A stretch of DNA of 64,000 bases from Hyphomicrobiales bacterium (GTDB lineage Bacteria; Pseudomonadota; Alphaproteobacteria; Rhizobiales; Rhizobiaceae). Location of the stretch: contig JAFKJU010000018.1 in assembly GCA_017305935.1 (NCBI GenBank), forward strand, positions 100,088 through 164,087. Direction: 5' to 3'. Each line of letters starts with the position of its first letter. Position 1 is the first letter of the stretch. Below the pieces are notes generated by a model, which worked only from the letters and a program-made list of their open reading frames with translations, had not been told where the DNA came from and ran no database searches. Positions 54,221 to 63,443 of this stretch are shown here, in pieces. The position numbers and the translations under genes are program-made.

Positions 54221-54494
54221 CGGAACAATCCTGTGCGCGCCGATGCAGCGATCCTGTCTCTCGCCCGGTTGATCGGCCGCTAGATCGCCCGCGAGCAGTT
54301 CGAGCGCAAGATCGTGCAGGAACGCAAGGCGCAGAAATGGCACCACACGAAACCTCTCCCTTCACCCTGATGGTCTAACAGCCTGTCTCGCCGGCAAGCG
54401 ACATAGACGCGAGTTTCACCCGGTCCGGGTTCCCCGCGCCGGGCCTCCGCAGTTTTCACTTGTGACCATTTTGGTCCCATGATACAGGTGGCCC

Positions 54495-54818
54495 ATGAGG
54501 ATTATTGCCCGCCGCACTTTGCGCGAATTTGTCGAGAGCCTCGCGGGGCAGAAGGAGCAGCCCGCCGTCAAAGCGGCGCTCGATGCTTGGTTCGATGAAG
54601 TCAGCAAGGCAGAATGGGCGAGCGCCGCCGATGTGAAGCGGCTCTACGCGACGGCGAGCATCGTCAGCGCCGAGCGGATCGTCTTCAACATCAAAGGCAA
54701 TGACTACCGCCTTGTCGTGTCGGCGGACTTCGAGAAGGGCATCGTCTGGATCAAGTGGCTCGGCACGCACAAGGCTTATGACAGGATCGACGTGAAGGAG
54801 ATCGAGCATGGCAACTGA
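54495..54818 (+). CDS. higB: HigB-family mRNA interferase toxin
   Basis: A 107-residue RelE-fold toxin beginning MRIIARRTLREFVESLAG, with NDYRLVVSADFEKGIVWIKW and a basic C-terminal GTHKAYDRIDV. HigB toxins cleave ribosome-bound mRNA. The gene precedes and overlaps its antitoxin gene by 11 bases, the toxin-first order of higBA. It is intact although surrounding element genes are broken. Confidence 0.88.
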   Translation: MRIIARRTLREFVESLAGQKEQPAVKAALDAWFDEVSKAEWASAADVKRLYATASIVSAERIVFNIKGNDYRLVVSADFEKGIVWIKWLGTHKAYDRIDVKEIEHGN

Positions 54819-55188
54819 CCTGAAGCCGATCCGCACGGAAGCGGATTACGAAGACGCACTCGCGGAAGTCGAACGGCTGTGGGGCGCCAGGAGCGGCACG
54901 CCGGAAGGCGACCGCCTCGACGTGCTGGCGACGCTGATCGATGTCTATGAGGCGAAGCACTATCCGATGGACCCACCCGATCCGGTGGAAGCGATCCGCT
55001 TCCGCATGGAGCAGCAGGGGCTCACCCGCAAAGATCTGGAACCGATGATCGGCCCGCGCAACCGCGTGGCGGACGTGCTGAACCGCAAGCGCAGCCTGTC
55101 GATCGACATGATCCGGCAATTGCACGCCCGTCTCGGCATCTCGGCCGAGGTACTGATCCAGCCGAGCCGGATGGACAAGGTTGCGTAG
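54808..55188 (+). CDS. higA: HigA-family antitoxin, Cro/CI-type regulator
   Basis: A 126-residue protein with an N-terminal HigA-like domain and a C-terminal helix-turn-helix (LTRKDLEPMIGPRNRVADVL). It binds HigB and represses the operon. It overlaps higB by 11 bases and is followed 12 bases later by the recombinase pseudogene. The pair may have stabilised the element and now outlives it. Confidence 0.88.
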   Translation: MATDLKPIRTEADYEDALAEVERLWGARSGTPEGDRLDVLATLIDVYEAKHYPMDPPDPVEAIRFRMEQQGLTRKDLEPMIGPRNRVADVLNRKRSLSIDMIRQLHARLGISAEVLIQPSRMDKVA

Positions 55189-55200
55189 GAGAGATTGCCG

Positions 55201-56870
55201 ATGACCCGCGTTGCCTTGTACGCCCTGTATTCCTCCGACCATCAGCGCGAGGCGTCGATTGAGGATCAATTCCGTATCTGCGGCGAGCAGGCAAAGCGCG
55301 AGAAGTGGAAGATCGTCGGCACCTAAAAGGATGCGGGGATTTCGGGCGCAAGCATGATCCTGCGGCCCGGCATCCAGGCGCTGCTGCAGGATGCGCAGGC
55401 GGGGCAATTCGATATCGTGCTGGCCGAGGCGCTGGACCGTATCAGCCGCGACCAGGCCGACGTGGCGACCTTCTACAAGCACCTGAAGTTCGCCGACGTG
55501 CCAATCGTCACGCTGGCGGAGGGCGAGATCAGCGAGCTTCATGTCGGCCTCAAGGGGACGATGAACGCGCTGTTCCTCAAAGACCTTGCCGCCAAGACAC
55601 ATCGCGACATCCGTGGCCGCGTCGAGGACGGGAAAGCGGGTGGCGGCATTTCATATGGCTACAAGGTCGTGAAGAAGCTGATTCGCGCGGCGAACCGATC
55701 CGGGGCGAACACGAGATCGATGAAGCTGAGGCCAATGTCGTGCGGCGCATATTCCGCGACTTCGCAGCCGGAGTAGGCCCACGCACAATCGCCCGCACGC
55801 TGAACGAGGAAGGAATCCCCGGCCCCGGCGGCAAGTCATGGGGTGACACGACCATTCGCGGCAATCTGAAACGCGCGACGGGCATCGTGAATAACGAGCT
55901 ATATATCGGCCGCCTGATCTGGAACCGGCTGCGCTATATCAAGGACCCGTCGACCGGAAAGCGCGTGTCCCGGCTGAACCCGGTATCGGAATGGATCGTC
56001 AAGGACGTTCCCGATCTGCGCATTGTCGACGACGAACTCCGGCAGGCCGTGCGCGCGCGTCAGGGCGAGATCGCTGAGAAGTTCGTCAATGTGACGGAGG
56101 CCTTACGCAAGCATCACAAGAAGAACCGGCTGAACGGCGCGCGGCGTCCCAAGTCGCTGCTGTCGGGGCTGGTGTTTTGCGGCTGCTGCGGCGGTCCCTA
56201 CTCGCTGCGCGGCGCCGACCGCTTCGCCTGCTCGAACCATATCAGCAAGGGTTCCTGCTCCAACAGCCGGGGCATTGCGCGCGAAGATTTGGAACGGCGT
56301 GTGCTTGCCGGATTGAAGGACCGGATGATGTCGCCGGAGATCGTCGAGGACGCCATGCGCGCCTACGCGGAAGAGACGAACCGGCTGAACCGGGAACGCC
56401 GCTCGAACGGCGATTCCTGGAAGGCCGAGCTGGTGAAGGTCGAGAAGCAGATCGCGCAGATCGTCGAGGCCATTGCGGACGGCATGTATCATCCGTCGAT
56501 GAAGGAGAAGATGACCGGGCTGGAAGCGCGCAGGGAAGAACTGACGGCCCTGCTCGCCGATGCGCCGGCGGACACGCCGGACATTCTGCCGAGTGCTTCG
56601 GCGATCTATGCGAAGAAGGTCGTGGCGCTGACGAAGGCCCTGAACCGGAAGGAAGAGCGGCAGGAAGCGTCGCAGGATTTGCGCGCCCTGATCGAGAAGA
56701 TCGTGCTGACACCCGGCCCGGAACGGGGGGAACTCTATGCCACGCTGCATGGCGAACTGCGCACGATCCTCGAATGGACGGAGCGGCAAGCCATTGGAAA
56801 GGTTGCTAAAACGACAAAACCCGCCGCTGGTGCGACGGGTTTGTCTGTATCGTTGGTTGCGGGGGCCTGA
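55201..56870 (+). pseudogene. Large serine recombinase, two inactivating lesions
   Basis: The translation begins MTRVALYALYSSDHQREASI (resolvase N-terminus with the catalytic serine; the usual YARYSSD arginine is Leu), but a TAA at 55324-55326 replaces a tyrosine before KDAGISGASM. A second lesion, a one-base loss near 55677, moves the frame from GGGISYGYKVVKKL to DSRGEPIRGEHEID. After it lie the recombinase domain, a zinc-ribbon-type CGCCGGPYSL and the coiled-coil region to the C-terminus. Both errors together make it dead. Similar recombinases move genomic islands. Confidence 0.9.
56817..56842 (-). terminator. Possible terminator for the minus-strand Ubl operon
   Basis: AAACCCG / CGGGTTT (56817-56823 and 56836-56842) followed on the minus strand by a T-rich TTTTGTCGTTTT stretch. 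It lies inside the recombinase pseudogene end, about 180 bases beyond the DUF6527 stop. Confidence 0.35.
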
Positions 56871-57020
56871 CTGCACGGAGACTTGTAAATTCAGCTAGAT
56901 AGCTCCCGCATTGGCGACAACTATTTCCGCCCATATAACATACCCAGCAGCAAGTGGGCAGCCGCACCGTCGATGCCGGATGATGCGGCTGAGTTGGAGA
57001 TGCACTCTGCATCACACCGC

Positions 57021-57461
57021 TCAAAGACCGAGCCAGTCCTTAAAGCGATCAATAAAGCCCTTCCTCTTTCCTGGAACCTTGGGTGGCGCAGAAGAAGTGG
57101 CGGGCGGCGCGGTATTGACCTGACCGTAGTATCTCTGCTTCGCGCCACGGTCACGACGACGTTCTGCCTCGATTTGTTCATCGCTCCACGCGCCGGCTTC
57201 GATGACGTTACCGCGCCTTATGATGTAGTGTGATCGACACCGCAAGGTCCAGCTACCAACGGAAGGGCTGAGCGAAATAGTTTCTCCGTCGAAGTCCATG
57301 TGCCAGTCAGTCGGAGTGAACGGCGTGACAACCTCTTCGCCGCACCCGCAGCAGCAGCTATGGGCCGCCGTCGCGTATTCCATCGAAATGTAGAGTATTC
57401 CGGGCTCCAACTTGTCCGGAATGAGAGAGTTGAAGCGGTGCTTGAGACGTCTATGGAACAT
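57021..57461 (-). CDS. DUF6527 family protein of a ubiquitin-like operon
   Basis: A 146-residue protein with a cysteine-rich core: His34, Cys36-38 and Cys40 (AHSCCCGCGEEVVTP), then FDGETISLSPSVGSW and Cys75-x2-His78 (CRSHYII). This fits a zinc-binding treble-clef or ribbon-like fold. DUF6527 genes repeatedly neighbour ThiF/E1 and ubiquitin-like genes. The start overlaps the E1 stop as TAATG. The basic, proline-containing C-terminal tail (PGKRKGFIDRFKDWLGL) could be a membrane or partner contact. A role as ligase-like, protease-like or target-recognition factor is unproven. Confidence 0.8.
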   Translation of the reverse strand: MFHRRLKHRFNSLIPDKLEPGILYISMEYATAAHSCCCGCGEEVVTPFTPTDWHMDFDGETISLSPSVGSWTLRCRSHYIIRRGNVIEAGAWSDEQIEAERRRDRGAKQRYYGQVNTAPPATSSAPPKVPGKRKGFIDRFKDWLGL

Positions 57462-58636
57462 TACGACCGGTCCTCGTTGAGCAGCATGTTGCCATCCGTC
57501 GTAAACGTGCTGTGGTGTTCATTCTCTAGGTCGCGGTAAAAGCCGCGCAGTTTCTTCCACTTCATGACAGCTAAGGCTGCATTGAGCATGTTGAGGTCGG
57601 CGACCTGAATGTTAGTGGCATAGACGGCATCGGCCGGCGCGCTATGGAAGGAGATACGCCCATTGTGAACGTGATCGCGCTTGGCAGGCGTGCTGGCGGT
57701 GACGCGGAGAATGCCACCGAGCGAGCCATCAACCAGTTCGAGGCCCATCCCGACGTCGATGAACGAGACGCCCATCGCCTCGAGCTTAGCCACCACTGCT
57801 CGCTTTGCATCGCCTGCATCCATCGAGAGAAAGGCGAAGGTGATGCCATCCAGCAAATACACGTTGCTTGCGCCGAGGTCGACGACATGAGGGACGATCC
57901 CCCTATGCATATGTGAGTAGATCGAGGCGAAATATTCCACCTTCGGCGCTGCCGCCCGCAATTGGTCTATCGAAGGTGCTCCAGGCGCACGGAATGCGTT
58001 ATGCTGCAGGAAGGTGTCGCCATCGAACAGGTGAATCTGATCAACGGGCGTCTTTGCCGTTTGATCCAGGATGTAGCCCCCGGTTCCGCCGAGCCCAATG
58101 ATGCCTATCTTTTCGCCTTCCAGGCGTTCGGTGAGGGCACCGATACCGGCACGATCTGAGGCGGTCTCGGTATAGTGGAATGGCGAGACCGCCTGATCTT
58201 CGGGAACCTGGAAAACCCGCGGGCTCAGGCCCGGCTGCAGAACCGCTGCAGGGCCGGCGAGGATGTTCGCGTACGCGGTCATCTTCTTATGGTAGTCCGA
58301 GTACCCTTCGGCCGGCTTGCTGGAAAAGGCGTGACGTGATGTTAGACCGTGCCCCAATTCCGACGTCACACTCTGATGCATGATCGCGGAAATGGGGCGG
58401 CCATCGGCGTGGCACGGATACTCACCATCGAAAAACATCACGTGCGTGTCGGGGCGATGGGTCCGGTCCCCAGCCATGGTAAGGCTGGAGATCAACTTGC
58501 CCATTTTCACCTGGCGGGAAGCGTTGACGTAGGGCACCTGGTGCATGACCAGGTACCCCCCGCGCTGCTCCACGACATAGCCTTCGTCGCGAAGCTGCTT
58601 GAGATCGGGGTTAAGACTGAACGGTGCGGGTGACAT
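57461..58636 (-). CDS. ThiF/E1-like ubiquitin-activating enzyme with N-terminal DUF6791-like domain
   Basis: A 391-residue protein. Residues 1-150 form an N-terminal domain (DUF6791-like) with GEYPCHADGRPI around Cys75. Residues 170-390 are the ThiF adenylation domain: GLGGTGG at 181-187, FDGDTFLQHNAFR at 204-216 and DAGDAKR at 273-279, the ATP- and Mg-binding elements. It should adenylate the C-terminus of the ubiquitin-like protein encoded next to it. Cys75 is the only cysteine in the whole protein; the adenylation domain has none. It overlaps both neighbours (26 bases with multi-ubiquitin, 1 base with DUF6527). Confidence 0.85.
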   Translation of the reverse strand: MSPAPFSLNPDLKQLRDEGYVVEQRGGYLVMHQVPYVNASRQVKMGKLISSLTMAGDRTHRPDTHVMFFDGEYPCHADGRPISAIMHQSVTSELGHGLTSRHAFSSKPAEGYSDYHKKMTAYANILAGPAAVLQPGLSPRVFQVPEDQAVSPFHYTETASDRAGIGALTERLEGEKIGIIGLGGTGGYILDQTAKTPVDQIHLFDGDTFLQHNAFRAPGAPSIDQLRAAAPKVEYFASIYSHMHRGIVPHVVDLGASNVYLLDGITFAFLSMDAGDAKRAVVAKLEAMGVSFIDVGMGLELVDGSLGGILRVTASTPAKRDHVHNGRISFHSAPADAVYATNIQVADLNMLNAALAVMKWKKLRGFYRDLENEHHSTFTTDGNMLLNEDRS

Positions 58637-59378
58637 TGAATATTGTCCCTTTCTTGACCGTTACGACACCGCCGATGCCCAGCTCACCTTGATGGGGCTT
58701 GGACTTCGCATGGCGATAAGTCATGGAGAACACTACGTTGGCTTCCGGGGCACCCGGAAAGGCCAGTTGCACGATCTGCTCGAAAGTCACGTCCGGCCCG
58801 TCGACAATGCGTGGGCGGGCATTGACGATGATCTCAATCTGAGAACGCGGCTTGGGAGCAGTAATGAAGTGCTCGATGCCAAGCTCGTCGAGGTCGACGA
58901 GATCTTCGGGCTCGATCAACCGGTCGGTGCCACCCGGTACCTCAAGGAAAACAGCTTCGTCAGCACCGGGTTCCGCGAGGGCGTAGAGGACAGCGCCGCT
59001 GATAATGCGCTTGCCCCATTCGATTTGGGCACCGTTAACGGTAGCCTTGTAGTCGCGGTCGGTGGCGAAAGCGATAAAGCGTTCCGCGCCGTGTCCGCGA
59101 AGATCGAAGGGCTCGTCCAGACGGACGTCCTCGAAATCACCCGAGGCGAGGATCGCGAAAAGGCTCACCCCGGCCTTCGGCTTAACGCCACCGGCAGCCA
59201 GAATCTGACGGCCCAGCGGGATGGGATCGGGCACCGTGACCGGTTTGAATTCAAGATCGCCATTGGCGAACTGAATGCGATAGTTGTTGGCGGGGTTGAG
59301 GGGGCGTCCCTCACGGATGGCGATGCCGACATCCTCAATTTCCTGCGTGGCAGGACCGGACTTGACGCTCATTGTCAT
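58611..59378 (-). CDS. Multi-ubiquitin domain protein
   Basis: A 255-residue protein consisting of three tandem beta-grasp, ubiquitin-like units: about residues 30-105 (YRIQFANGDLEFK to FIAF), 106-175 (YKATVNGAQIEW to HFITA) and 178-255 (IEIIVNARPRIVDGP to TIFNVTRT). The pattern ILVNG, buried hydrophobics, and DLDELGIEHF-like turns repeats. The C-terminus ends NVTRTVQS with no Gly-Gly. Multi-ubiquitin proteins are encoded with E1-like enzymes in bacterial operons; how they are conjugated is not settled. The gene lies 39 bases after the helicase gene; ATG 59372 is an alternative start. Confidence 0.88.
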   Translation of the reverse strand: MTMSVKSGPATQEIEDVGIAIREGRPLNPANNYRIQFANGDLEFKPVTVPDPIPLGRQILAAGGVKPKAGVSLFAILASGDFEDVRLDEPFDLRGHGAERFIAFATDRDYKATVNGAQIEWGKRIISGAVLYALAEPGADEAVFLEVPGGTDRLIEPEDLVDLDELGIEHFITAPKPRSQIEIIVNARPRIVDGPDVTFEQIVQLAFPGAPEANVVFSMTYRHAKSKPHQGELGIGGVVTVKKGTIFNVTRTVQS

Positions 59379-59417
59379 TCTCCAGTGCCCCCGGACTACC
59401 CGAGGGCTTCTGAAGGG

Positions 59418-62400
59418 CTAATCGGAGCGTGCCGAGAAATCCGGTAGGGTCGTGTTCACTTTTTTTGTCAGAATGCCGTCGGGAACCGGACCGCAGAAGA
59501 AAAATGCTGGGCAGCTAGGGCAACGCCTGGGGTTCGGATCCGTCTCGAACGCACCAGCAGCAATGCTTTGGAGCGCGCCGGTAATCTTCACTCTCCTGCC
59601 TTCAAGCTTTCTAGGTGTGAGTTCCACCGGGTCGAATGTGCCGTCACCGAGGAAAACCAGATCGGCACGCGGTCGATCAGGATGCTGTCTCGCAGCCAAT
59701 ACGAACGCGGCAGCAGACCAATCCTCCATGCTCTTGGAGTTCGCATGACCCGTCCGGATCGTACGAACGATGCTCACCCCATCCCGCAAGAACGCTTCGT
59801 CCGGCAACACCTCGATCACACCATAGCCCGTATCGAATTGGAGACGGGGAACGGGTTTCCTTATCTGGCCGATCCGGTTTTCGTGGAGCGATCGCGTAAG
59901 CGAGCGTGCTATCTCCGCATACTCGACGCGATCGGCAGCATCGAACCCCTCCGTATCGAAAGCGAGTTGCAGGCGGCGTTCGATTTCCGGCAATTCGACA
60001 ATGTCGGGATCTTGCGCAACCATCCAATCGGTTACGTGTCTTATGGCCTTGTGCATACGCATGAAGGCAGTTTCGGTCTGCCTTCCGCCGACTTTAAGCA
60101 GGTAACTGTAGAAAAAGCGCCGAGGACATTTCTCGTATTGCAGGATCTGCTGTCCGGTAAACGAAGGCTTGCCCTCGAAGACGATACTGATTGGCATGTC
60201 TTCCGGTGCCGGAGGCACCTTCAAGGTAGGCGTTACCATACGCGGCGCAGGAACTATACGGTCGATGAACGGCGAGTGGTTCATCGTCTTATCATCCACG
60301 GAACGCGACTGCGAATAGCAAATCAGACGATCCCGTGCGCGAGAGGTCGCCACATAGAACAGGCATTCCTGCTCCTCCTCGTGGGCCTTAGCACGAACTT
60401 CAATGCCGCTTTGTCCGTGACTTTCGACGAGCCCATCCGGGGGCGCAATTCCTTGGATCTGGCTGGCCGACCTGGGCAGACTAGCTGCAGTCAAGCCAGG
60501 TAGGTGCACAACCGGGAACTCGAGGCCTTTGCTACCGTGAACCGTCATAAGCCGTACAGCATTCAGACCTTGGGACGATGGCGGCAACTGCCTGAGATCG
60601 CGATCATCCGCGATGGAGACTAGGCGACGAATGCGATCGAGCATGTCCAGGATCGGGGACGCTGTCCCAGGTGCGCTCCGGATGAAATTCATGAACTGCC
60701 AGATGGCAATGCCGGCGGCGCGATGCGAGATCTCCTTCGAGCGGCCGATTTCGCCTGCTATGACGGTCCGATCGAGAAGTACTTGAGCAAGGACGTCCCA
60801 TGGGCGCGACTGCCTGTCGAAACCTTCCAGTACTGTCCGCAAATGTACAAGCGCTTGCTGGCCTTCTGGTGAAAGATCGGGGATCGGAAGGTTCAGCGTT
60901 TTCCAGTCGTTTTCCTTGTCTCTACGCAACTCTGCGACGATGGAAGCGAGGTCAGCCATCGACATGGTGAACGGCTTCATGGTCGCAACACGTGCCAACC
61001 CTAGAGCCTTACTGTCAGTGACCATGGCCAGCATGGACAGCAGGTCCTTGATCTCGGGGCGCTCGAACACGCTGCCGAGATATAGCACCGGCACACCTAG
61101 ACTTTCGAGCCCAGCGCCAAACCGCGCCAGCTTGTCATTGCCCGTACAGAGAACCGCTTGATCACGAAAATCGTGGCCAAGTGATCTCATCTCGTGGATA
61201 GCCTCCACCAATACCGCTATCTCGTCCTTATCTGTACCGGTCTTCCGGAACTCGGGACGGTGACCACACGCCCCGCGATCCGCGGTAAGCCTAGACGGTC
61301 TACCGGCGGCGGCCTTCATTCCACCCGCAAAATCGGAGAAAGCCTCGACGATCTCTTCACGGGAACGATAGTTCACGGTCAGTCGTCCCACCTTGGCGGT
61401 AGGGAAGTCCACCTTGTCAAACAGATCCACGTTAACCGACGAGGCGCCACGGAAACGGTAGATCGACTGCTTGATGTCACCCACGACCCAGAGATTTTGA
61501 CCCGTTCCGACGATGGCCTTGAGGAGGCGGACGCTGCTGCGGTTAACGTCCTGGTATTCATCCACAAGCACATGCTTGTATTTGGATGCTAGAGCTTCCC
61601 TGATCCCGGGATAGCGCTCGAGCACTGTGACAGGAAGCGACACCAAGTCGCCGAAGTCGAGCAATTTCCTCGGGGCCTTGAGTTCCTCATAACGCTTGTA
61701 GACCTTGGCGACCTCGAGCACCTTCTCAGCGGTCTCTACCGCTGTGCGATCATGGAAGCCCTCGGCCGTCGCCTTCATGACCTCACCAAGCCGACGGTAA
61801 TCGTCCGGCGAGGCTACCTCGTCTTTCGCACGCGAAATCGCCTGGAGGATGTCGTTGATGTCCCGAGTCGGATCCCACAAGTTACGGTAGTGAACCAGCC
61901 TAAGACCGGGTAATTCTTTTTCGATCATCGCTATGCCGTCTGCCCGGTCGATCATTGTCGGCACCGGCGGCATGTCTATCTCATCGGCAAACCGCTTGAT
62001 GATGTCGAGACCAAAGGCATGGAAAGTGCCGCACCACATCGCGGTAGCCGCATCCGGATTCGTTGCGCTGATGCGCTCCACCAATTCTCCGGCAGCTTTG
62101 TTGGAAAAGGTGAGGACCAATATCTCGCGCGGATCGGCTCCCTGCTCCAGCAACCAGTTGATCCGACCGACCAAGGTCTGCGTCTTTCCAGTTCCCGGAC
62201 CCGCCTCGAGAAGATACGGACTTCCGGAGTGGTGGGCGGCGGCACGCTGTTCTTTAGTGAGGGCGCGGATGGTAACCTCCGCTATTGGTCGCTCTTCAAA
62301 TTCGGGCAACAGCAGAGCATCGAGCATCTGCTGGGCGACAACGCCGAAAGAAGCACCCAGCTTGCCGGCGATCTGTGTCGCTGTCAGGTTCCCCTCGATA

Positions 62401-62849
62401 TGGAGAGATTTCGCGCGAGACCTGGGCAGCAGCAGCTCGCGGGCAAACAGATCCATCTGGATTTCGCGGCGCTGATTTCGACCATAATCCTGAATGCGGT
62501 CCACGCCCACCGGAGCCGCGTCAGTGGAGCGCTCCTCGTCAACGGTCAGCGCGCTATCGGCAACCTTGTCGTCGCCAAGGAGCACGTGGCCCAACTCGTG
62601 CCCGATCAGGAATGCGTCTGAAAACGGTGAACCAGTGTCTTCGTGCAGGATGAATCGGAAATCCGGATCATAGGTCGCTCGAGCGCCGGCCAGCGACGGA
62701 TGCCCCTTCGCTACCTTCTCAACCGTGACACCCTCGGCCTTCGCAGCGAAGATGGCCACTAGGTAAGGCTGCCACGGGTCAACACCGGCGCTCTCCGCTT
62801 TCTGGAATAGCGCCGCTGCCCGGCGCCGTCCGATCTCGACGCCATCCAT
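59418..62849 (-). CDS. IrrE-peptidase / UvrD-helicase / Fe-S nuclease-like fusion protein
   Basis: A 1143-residue fusion. The N-terminus (residues about 30-150) is an ImmA/IrrE zinc peptidase with HELGH at 84-88 and a downstream FARELLLP. A complete UvrD/Rep superfamily 1 helicase follows: Walker A GPGTGKT at 217-223, DEYQD, VVGDIKQSIYRFRGA and VHGSKGLEFPVVHLP. The C-terminus has an AddB/Cas4-like cysteine set (KCPRRFFYSY and CPSCPAFFFC) around a PD-(D/E)XK-like region. By eye the catalytic Asp and Lys of that nuclease motif are replaced (IVRTIRTG instead of IIDYKTG), so nuclease activity is doubtful. It is coupled to the upstream unknown gene by a 3-base gap. Confidence 0.9.
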   Translation of the reverse strand: MDGVEIGRRRAAALFQKAESAGVDPWQPYLVAIFAAKAEGVTVEKVAKGHPSLAGARATYDPDFRFILHEDTGSPFSDAFLIGHELGHVLLGDDKVADSALTVDEERSTDAAPVGVDRIQDYGRNQRREIQMDLFARELLLPRSRAKSLHIEGNLTATQIAGKLGASFGVVAQQMLDALLLPEFEERPIAEVTIRALTKEQRAAAHHSGSPYLLEAGPGTGKTQTLVGRINWLLEQGADPREILVLTFSNKAAGELVERISATNPDAATAMWCGTFHAFGLDIIKRFADEIDMPPVPTMIDRADGIAMIEKELPGLRLVHYRNLWDPTRDINDILQAISRAKDEVASPDDYRRLGEVMKATAEGFHDRTAVETAEKVLEVAKVYKRYEELKAPRKLLDFGDLVSLPVTVLERYPGIREALASKYKHVLVDEYQDVNRSSVRLLKAIVGTGQNLWVVGDIKQSIYRFRGASSVNVDLFDKVDFPTAKVGRLTVNYRSREEIVEAFSDFAGGMKAAAGRPSRLTADRGACGHRPEFRKTGTDKDEIAVLVEAIHEMRSLGHDFRDQAVLCTGNDKLARFGAGLESLGVPVLYLGSVFERPEIKDLLSMLAMVTDSKALGLARVATMKPFTMSMADLASIVAELRRDKENDWKTLNLPIPDLSPEGQQALVHLRTVLEGFDRQSRPWDVLAQVLLDRTVIAGEIGRSKEISHRAAGIAIWQFMNFIRSAPGTASPILDMLDRIRRLVSIADDRDLRQLPPSSQGLNAVRLMTVHGSKGLEFPVVHLPGLTAASLPRSASQIQGIAPPDGLVESHGQSGIEVRAKAHEEEQECLFYVATSRARDRLICYSQSRSVDDKTMNHSPFIDRIVPAPRMVTPTLKVPPAPEDMPISIVFEGKPSFTGQQILQYEKCPRRFFYSYLLKVGGRQTETAFMRMHKAIRHVTDWMVAQDPDIVELPEIERRLQLAFDTEGFDAADRVEYAEIARSLTRSLHENRIGQIRKPVPRLQFDTGYGVIEVLPDEAFLRDGVSIVRTIRTGHANSKSMEDWSAAAFVLAARQHPDRPRADLVFLGDGTFDPVELTPRKLEGRRVKITGALQSIAAGAFETDPNPRRCPSCPAFFFCGPVPDGILTKKVNTTLPDFSARSD

Positions 62850-62852
62850 CCG

Positions 62853-63443
62853 TCAGTCCTCCCGCAATATCTTGGCCTTCTCGGCTTCAGTGAGCGTGGA
62901 ATTCTCGATCAGAGATCGAAAAGTTACCTTTCCGCCTACCTGCGGCTTGACCTCGCTCTTGAAACTCCTCGCCGACGAAAGGGATGGAGGCATAGTGAGA
63001 TAGGAACGCAGCATTTCCGTAGCATACCCACCGGTAGCCGCGATCTTCGTTATCCATCGTCCGGGAAAGCCTTCAAGCTCCACAAGGCCCGACTTGATAG
63101 CACTCAGCACCGATAAGGGTAGCCCGATCTCCCGCATCTGTGTTGAGACAAGAGAAGCTTCGACTTGCTTGACCTGCCCTGCGGTGAGCTCCGGTCGTTC
63201 GGCGGAAATCATCCTGTTGAATTGGCCCCAAGCCCGCTGAATCTCCGACGAATCAAGATCTTGCAACGTCACGGGCTCTTCCTCTGAAGGCATTCGCAAA
63301 TCCAAGGCCAAGTTGAGCAATTCGCTCGCGAGATGGGGATAATTCTCGAGGTAGCGCTGGATAGTATCGGGGCCATGGTCGGGCTCGACCGAAAAGGCCA
63401 ACATGACTTCCTCGTCATTCGGTGTTGCGTTGGAATTATTCAT
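62853..63443 (-). CDS. Uncharacterised protein of the Ubl/helicase operon
   Basis: A 196-residue protein without a family I can name. The N-terminus is acidic and helical (TIQRYLENYPHLASELLNLA), a style seen in regulatory or anti-sigma-like partners. A central segment (ISAERPELTAGQVKQVEASL) and a C-terminal KVTFRSLIENSTLTEAEKAK follow. The start overlaps the sigma-like stop as ATGA, and the helicase gene begins 3 bases after its end, so it is co-translated with both. It could be the sigma-like protein's partner. Confidence 0.7.
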   Translation of the reverse strand: MNNSNATPNDEEVMLAFSVEPDHGPDTIQRYLENYPHLASELLNLALDLRMPSEEEPVTLQDLDSSEIQRAWGQFNRMISAERPELTAGQVKQVEASLVSTQMREIGLPLSVLSAIKSGLVELEGFPGRWITKIAATGGYATEMLRSYLTMPPSLSSARSFKSEVKPQVGGKVTFRSLIENSTLTEAEKAKILRED

